Of a stretch of DNA of 64,000 nucleotides, positions 59,407 through 64,000 are shown piece by piece. The position numbers were made by a program, and so were the translations under genes. The notes beneath the pieces were generated by a model, which was given only the letters and a program-made list of their open reading frames with translations, did not search any database and was not told where the DNA came from. The DNA comes from Ruminococcaceae bacterium HV4-5-B5C (lineage in GTDB: Bacteria > Bacillota > Clostridia > Oscillospirales > Acutalibacteraceae). Each line of letters opens with the position of its first letter. The stretch's first letter is position 1. The stretch covers positions 62,001 to 126,000 of the forward strand of contig FXYJ02000005.1 of the NCBI GenBank assembly GCA_900184925.1. The letters are read 5' to 3'.

Positions 59407-60732
59407 CTATGTTTTCTTCTCTTTTGAATCGAACAGATCCGGAAGCATTTTAACATAAGCTTGGTTAATACCTTCGCTCGCCTGAAGCGTATCATCAGAA
59501 CGCACATGGGCGTAAACCTGCAATATCACATCAACCGTTGCATCTCCCATTAGCTTTTGTATAGTTTTAATATCAACCTTTTCATGAAACAAATTGGTAC
59601 AGAAGGTATGTCGGAATTGGTATAGTCTGAAATTTTTGTCAATACCATGCCGTTTTTTAAATCGCCGAAATTTGGTGTCCAGTACATCATCGCGTAGGAT
59701 GCCGCCACTTTCGTTTGGGAAAAGAAATTTGCTTTTGAACTGAGCAGGCCGCTCCCTCCTTAAGTAATCCAGCCATTTTTGAAGGACTGTCAAACACTCA
59801 TCACACAAATATAGTGTTCTGACTCCTGTGCGGCTTTTGGTTGGTCCAATCGTATGCTTTCGTGGCTTTGATGGTGCTGAGATAGCATGGTTAAATTCTA
59901 AAATCGGTCTTGTTGTTGCTGCCTGTCGTATATTGATTTCGTTGCCATTGAAATGAACATCTGTTTTTTCAAGCCCCCGGACTTCTCCGGGCCTGATTCC
60001 TGTGAAGGCCAGCACGGTCATGATGGAAAATAATTGTGGATCTTTTTCCTCTTTCGCCATCGTAAGTATTTCAGCTAACTGGGTGCTATTATAGACTTTT
60101 TCTTCTTCAGTACGATTGTCTGTTTGATGTGACTTCGGACTTACTACTTTATCTGCGACATTTTTTGTGATTAGGTCGTCTTCGACTGCCATTTCAATCA
60201 TTTTCTTCATAACCAATCGAATCTTATCTATTGCACTTTGTGATTTATTCACGAGTTTGTTCAGAGCGGTTTGTAAAATGCTTCGGGAGAGTTCGTCTAT
60301 AAAGCGACTGCCAATTAAGTCGTTAATGTTTTTTGCTGCTGTAATGTAGCACTGCTGAGTACGCTCAGAGGCTTTGGGATAGAAGGATAAAAGATTTTTA
60401 TCCAAATATTCCTTTACAGTTATACGTTGGGACCTCGCTTGGGGAGGAGTGATATGTAGCCTTTGATCTTGATTAACCACGCTCGTAACGGAGTCAGGCA
60501 TACTATCAGTGTTTCCCTGAAATGGACATGAGCCGAAGGAAATAATGCTTAGATATCGCTGCAATGAAACAAGGGGCACAACATCTTTTGTACCTATTCG
60601 TTTTGCTGTCAATTCCCCTTTTTCTATAATTGACTTAACATCAATGATATCGACACCCAATTCGAACGCTGTTTCTGCCAAGGTCAAGGTTTGCTTATTG
60701 TATTTATCTTGTAATGTCGTAACACTCACCAA
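59407..60732 (-). CDS. Tyrosine recombinase / integrase
   Basis: A 441-residue integrase. Domains in order are an N-terminal HTH-like segment of about 60 residues, a SAM-like core-binding domain around VKEYLDKNLLSFYP, and a catalytic domain. Catalytic residues visible are Arg in TGIRPGEVRG, Arg in YQFRHTFCT and the nucleophile Tyr in LQVYAHV. The residue before QFRHT is Tyr instead of His, and the usual GH motif reads MGDATVD, so the active site departs from the standard pattern. It probably mobilised the 59-62.4 kb element, and a 3' remnant of a relative lies at 40960. Confidence 0.9.
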   Translation of the reverse strand: MVSVTTLQDKYNKQTLTLAETAFELGVDIIDVKSIIEKGELTAKRIGTKDVVPLVSLQRYLSIISFGSCPFQGNTDSMPDSVTSVVNQDQRLHITPPQARSQRITVKEYLDKNLLSFYPKASERTQQCYITAAKNINDLIGSRFIDELSRSILQTALNKLVNKSQSAIDKIRLVMKKMIEMAVEDDLITKNVADKVVSPKSHQTDNRTEEEKVYNSTQLAEILTMAKEEKDPQLFSIMTVLAFTGIRPGEVRGLEKTDVHFNGNEINIRQAATTRPILEFNHAISAPSKPRKHTIGPTKSRTGVRTLYLCDECLTVLQKWLDYLRRERPAQFKSKFLFPNESGGILRDDVLDTKFRRFKKRHGIDKNFRLYQFRHTFCTNLFHEKVDIKTIQKLMGDATVDVILQVYAHVRSDDTLQASEGINQAYVKMLPDLFDSKEKKT

Positions 60733-60950
60733 CCTATCTAATATCGTTCCAATTTACAGAGCCAGTCCATTCTGTGATTTTGAAGTTAACGATACCCTGA
60801 TAAATACAAAAATGATTCGTTAGTGTGATTCTGCTGCAGTGTTTCAAGAATGTTGTTATGCAAGATAAGAGCCTCCTTAATATATTCATGTTTATAATAT
60901 CGGCCATTATGACCTATTAGAATACCAATGTGAAAGGAGGCAAGAACGCA

Positions 60951-60980
60951 GCAAAAGCGGAGCTGGTTCCGCTTTTACAC
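60951..60980. other. Hairpin upstream of the integrase
   Basis: AAAAGCGGA pairs with TCCGCTTTT. Its right half, CTGGTTCCGCTTTTACAC, is also found with one change at 7962-7979. The rest of 60733-61019 shows no gene. Confidence 0.45.
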
Positions 60981-61019
60981 TAAAACATCATAATGGAATA
61001 TTGAGTTGACATGCATCTG

Positions 61020-61679
61020 TCATTCCTTTCCTGAAAGCATCTGACTTACGGGCCTTAAGGACAAAACAGGTCCCATATCTGTTCCAAACAACCATAGAAA
61101 ATCTCCGATGGAAAGATTGTGTTGCTTTCTCCAACTTGGAGACACAGGAATGCGACAATTGGAGACGTGCAGATTTGCTCCAGAGGATTGCTGATTATGA
61201 AGATGGGCTTTTTGAAACAGGACCTGCTCGCTCTGCTCTTCACGAATCACATTTCCATGCTTGGAATCAATGCCGTAATAAAGCCACAAGCTCTTTGGAA
61301 TATAGACAAAATTTCGATCTCGTATTACGACGGGAATTCCATAAACATGCTTTTGAAGACATTGATTGTGTGTCAATGGTTCAGAGGATATTTGCAAACA
61401 GTTATCTGCAGCAAGAAGAAAAACAGTCTTTCCCACTGATGTTCCATTTGCCTTTGCCCAAAAAATCGGTATGTTAAAGCGACCAAGAGTCATCTGTTTG
61501 CACTCCGTATGTCGATTGTCCGCACTTTTCGGGAAGATTGCGAAAGAATGCTCGTCAAATTGTGCGTGGATTGTTCCGTTTTGAGGAATCTGACATTGAC
61601 TGCATAGGTTTTTGCTTAGTACAATTCGGAGCCGTGTTGAAATAAGAACTGGTAAGCCGATGATTTTTGAATTATCCAC
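61020..61679 (-). CDS. Protein with tandem AbrB/SpoVT-like swapped-hairpin motifs
   Basis: A 219-residue protein. Three segments follow the AbrB-like beta pattern: GRFNIPIFWAKANGTSVGKTVFLL, FVYIPKSLWLYYGIDSKHGNVI and CRIPVSPSWRKQHNLSIGDFLWLF. Such domains bind DNA as transition-state-type regulators. Its place between integrase and HTH gene suggests control of the element. The reading is by pattern only. Confidence 0.6.
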   Translation of the reverse strand: MDNSKIIGLPVLISTRLRIVLSKNLCSQCQIPQNGTIHAQFDEHSFAIFPKSADNRHTECKQMTLGRFNIPIFWAKANGTSVGKTVFLLAADNCLQISSEPLTHNQCLQKHVYGIPVVIRDRNFVYIPKSLWLYYGIDSKHGNVIREEQSEQVLFQKAHLHNQQSSGANLHVSNCRIPVSPSWRKQHNLSIGDFLWLFGTDMGPVLSLRPVSQMLSGKE

Positions 61680-61762
61680 TTGGATTCTCCATTTCGTTGA
61701 ATTTGGGGCTGCGTTAACTAAAGAAACGATGCCCCCATTACAAGGCTGCGAAAAAGGAGTTG

Positions 61763-62323
61763 CTACTCAATTTTTGCAGGGCAGATCCGATTCCATTCAA
61801 AGCGAATAAGTGGTTTTGTAAATAAAGCTGCTAGTCTGGATAAAAGACTTTTTACTCTAGAGTTAATCGTAACTTTTTTTCTGAACTTAGTTCTAGGGGT
61901 GTCATTAGTGAAATCAGGGAGGGTGTCATGCAGGACAGAAGAAATTAATTTGTGTGGAAAAATCGGTTGGTACTTATCCCAAGATAATAATAGGGAAGGG
62001 GAGTGGCCTGAGAGACTAAGGCTATTTGTGTTGGTATCTTCATTCGCCGCGTCTGCAGTTCCTGCAACGGCTTTTACAAGGTAAAGATTAACGCTTGTCC
62101 CATTGTTGCCACACGTCTTAAGGCGCGTCTGACGGCGAATCTCAAGACATCCAGCATTGCTTAGTTCATAGAGCGCTCGCCAAACGGTTGTCATACTAAT
62201 GGAACAATCGTTGGACATTTCTTTTTTTGATGGCATGCATTGACCATCAACTCCTGCTCGAAACGACAGGTATGAATAAACCTTCACTGCGTTTGGGGAT
62301 AGTCCTTCTACACCTGCACGCAC
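61763..62323 (-). CDS. Helix-turn-helix protein of a mobile element (HTH_36 type)
   Basis: A 186-residue protein with an N-terminal winged HTH: GLSPNAVKVYSYLSFRAGVDGQCMPSKKEMSNDCSISMTTVWRALYELSNAGCLEI. This is the pattern found in accessory replication or control proteins of Firmicutes mobile elements. The C-terminal half is low in recognisable structure. It is probably part of the integrase element. Confidence 0.7.
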   Translation of the reverse strand: MRAGVEGLSPNAVKVYSYLSFRAGVDGQCMPSKKEMSNDCSISMTTVWRALYELSNAGCLEIRRQTRLKTCGNNGTSVNLYLVKAVAGTADAANEDTNTNSLSLSGHSPSLLLSWDKYQPIFPHKLISSVLHDTLPDFTNDTPRTKFRKKVTINSRVKSLLSRLAALFTKPLIRFEWNRICPAKIE

Positions 62324-62443
62324 ACGAAGCGGAAATAGGCGGGGATGGTTTCCCTTATCAGCCTTTTTAGCATCAACTGCTTTGAGCGGAGTAACTCGAG
62401 GCGAATCGGAGCTGATTCGTTGCTGTGGGTTTTCAATTAGGAT

Positions 62444-62470
62444 AGGGCAAAGTGATTAGCACTTTGCCCT
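62444..62470. terminator. Hairpin, possible terminator
   Basis: An 11-bp perfect stem, AGGGCAAAGTG / CACTTTGCCCT, with a 5-base loop and no long T-run. It lies in the 62324-62946 gap, near the likely end of the integrase element. Confidence 0.55.
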
Positions 62471-62762
62471 TGTTGTCATAAAATTAAGTATTTGATTTTA
62501 TAATAACTCTCCGACAGTTCGGACTGGTTCAGTCGGAGAGAAATATAAAAAGTGCTGGAATTATGCTGTTGTTTGTTATGGGTTTACACCTATGAAGATA
62601 CCGATTACTACACTTTTATCTGCCATTACGGATATAATAAGGGTTGGACAAATGTACATATTTGTGGTCTAAACAGCCTATTCGGAAGTCACTCAATACA
62701 ACTTGCCGGATTTATACCAATATTAGTCAGGTGCTTTCAGCAGTAAAAAAGAAAGGATCATT

Positions 62763-62796
62763 AAAGTCCAGCTTTGCAGAGGTAAAGCTGGACTTT
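62763..62796. terminator. Hairpin upstream of the XRE gene
   Basis: A 13-bp perfect stem, AAAGTCCAGCTTT / AAAGCTGGACTTT, with an 8-base loop, followed by ACCTTTATG. It is a likely terminator in the same gap; no other feature is seen there. Confidence 0.55.
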
Positions 62797-62946
62797 ACCT
62801 TTATGTCTATAGTGTACAATTACACGTAAATTCGTCGAAAAATAGCATTTTTTGATATGTATAGTAATAATAAGTCCAACTCTATGATACATAGGTTGAA
62901 TTCTCAACCTATATTTGGTATTATTGCGGTGGATTGGAGGATGAAA

Positions 62947-63810
62947 ATGGATATTACGAAGATTGGCCTTTTCATTTCACAGTTACGTAAACAAAAAGGA
63001 TACACGCAAAAAGACCTCGCTGAAAAGCTAATGGTTACTGATAAAGCTATATCACGTTGGGAAACAGGAAAAGGATTACCTGAGACCTCAATACTCAAAC
63101 ACCTAAGCGAGATACTTGGAGTTTCTGTCGGTGAGCTGTTGTCAGGAGAAAGAATTGATGATGAGCGGATGAAGGAGAAAAATGATGAAGTAATACTAGA
63201 TTCCCTGAAATACTCCAGACGAATGTTAAAAAATTTGATTAACATCGTTTTGATTATCATTGGGTGCGGCTTTGTTTTATTTCCCCTTTCTAGAGGTACA
63301 GGATACGGTTATTGTGTGTTAGGCGGCTTTTTCATATCTCTCGCAATTCTTCGGATGCTTTTTAATCGTCGGGAGATAAATATTAAGAATTCTTACAGAG
63401 CCATGTATAGTTTTATATTACTCAGCCAAGTGATGGCACTTATTTTTGAAATGTTTCCAGATGCATTGATGTTACCTTTCGCTTCAGGACCGAATCAATG
63501 GGTAACTAAAACATTTTCCTATTTCAGCCTTACACCATTTGGATATGCAGAGTTTTCTCCTATTCTCACTGGCGTTTTAACAATTATAATTATTGTCTTG
63601 AGTGCCATTAATCTAATTCAAGCCAGAAAAGCATTGAAGTTGCAAAACGCGGATTTTATCTGCGCCATTATAGCGTTTGTATTTTCGATCCTGCATCTGC
63701 TCAAATATGGAGCGGCTTATATGTCTTTCCCAAGTTATGCAATATCAGCATTAACACTTATTTCCGCTGTCTTACAGGCTGTGGCAAACCGCCGTATCGA
63801 AAGTAAATAG
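62947..63810 (+). CDS. XRE-family regulator fused to a membrane domain
   Basis: A 287-residue protein. The N-terminal XRE helix-turn-helix (ISQLRKQKGYTQKDLAEKLMVTDKAISRWETGKGLPETSILKHLSEILG) is followed by about six or seven hydrophobic helices from residue 95 on. It is a membrane-anchored transcription factor of a type common in Clostridia, likely sensing an envelope signal. ATG 62947 is preferred over 62941 because the TTGGAGG site needs a few bases of spacing. Confidence 0.87.
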   Translation: MDITKIGLFISQLRKQKGYTQKDLAEKLMVTDKAISRWETGKGLPETSILKHLSEILGVSVGELLSGERIDDERMKEKNDEVILDSLKYSRRMLKNLINIVLIIIGCGFVLFPLSRGTGYGYCVLGGFFISLAILRMLFNRREINIKNSYRAMYSFILLSQVMALIFEMFPDALMLPFASGPNQWVTKTFSYFSLTPFGYAEFSPILTGVLTIIIIVLSAINLIQARKALKLQNADFICAIIAFVFSILHLLKYGAAYMSFPSYAISALTLISAVLQAVANRRIESK

Positions 63811-64000
63811 TTGCGTCGTATTCCCGCAATCCTAAACATTTGCCAATCATTTCAGTGCTGTCATAATTTTGATGCTGGCCGATATCTACGACTATTGAGT
63901 TGCAGCTAAGCATCCGAGTCGCAATCTTCATTTCAGTACATCGTTCCGCAATTTGGCGACTATTTTATCTTTAATAAATATAGAAACAATGTACAGGTAA
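63811..64000. other. Right-end sequence without an identified feature
   Basis: No gene, repeat or RNA structure is supported in the last 190 bases. Confidence 0.5.

Overview
The window looks like a chromosomal segment of a low-to-mid-GC Firmicute of class Clostridia. The evidence is the strong AGGAGG-type ribosome sites, TTGACA/TATAAT promoters, a T-box, an FMN riboswitch, MetNIQ/Opp transporters, YwbE, LytTR/DUF3021, EFR1 ferredoxin-flavodoxin and a Gram-positive tyrosine integrase. I cannot name the species. No rRNA or tRNA gene was seen.

Layout. (a) 1-2.6 kb: membrane proteins, a flavodoxin-domain protein and a TetR regulator. (b) 2.7-41.2 kb: a sulfur island. On the minus strand it holds an M20 amidohydrolase-MetNIQ methionine importer, an oligopeptide ABC transporter with an M42 aminopeptidase behind a Met-type T-box, and a methionine-synthesis operon (metY, metA, a transsulfuration-family enzyme). 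On the plus strand comes a nitrogenase-like operon: YezD, a NifB-like radical SAM protein, a NifH-like reductase, a NafY/NifX-like protein, two successive NifD/NifK-like pairs, a second NafY/NifX-like protein and a second metY. It is followed by a hydrolase/HAD/second oligopeptide ABC operon, and then on the minus strand by mccB-mccA-methyltransferase. (c) 41.2-48 kb: small gene modules separated by a 17-bp repeat. They carry a nitroreductase with FMN riboswitch, TetR plus two flavin reductases, YwbE, LytTR/ICMT/DUF3021, an EFR1 protein and a second YwbE. (d) 48-59 kb: defence-like genes, namely a DUF4011 helicase-nuclease, a RES-domain protein, DUF6414 and AAA+ remnants, and a giant TPR/PIN-like protein flanked by 35-bp tandem repeats. 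(e) 59-64 kb: tyrosine integrase, AbrB-like and HTH proteins, and an XRE membrane regulator.

How it fits together. The nitrogenase-like operon most resembles methylthio-alkane reductase (Mar) clusters. Those cleave C-S bonds of methylthio compounds to methanethiol, which O-acetylhomoserine sulfhydrylase fixes into methionine. MetA here has Glu111, so it should make O-acetylhomoserine, the right acceptor. MccAB interconvert homocysteine and cysteine. The importers bring in methionine, peptides or other sulfur sources.

The most notable signal is regulatory. Met/Cys-rich leader peptides followed by intrinsic terminators precede three sulfur operons. A CCCC leader peptide precedes mccBA, and a fifth Met/Cys-rich ORF precedes the second metY. 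A Met T-box precedes the peptide importer. Five of these promoters share a 17-bp palindrome (CATA-N9-TATG). A small structured RNA element occurs three times in the plus-strand operons. The whole sulfur island lies between two 67-bp direct repeats built from the same 17-bp unit that separates the downstream gene modules.
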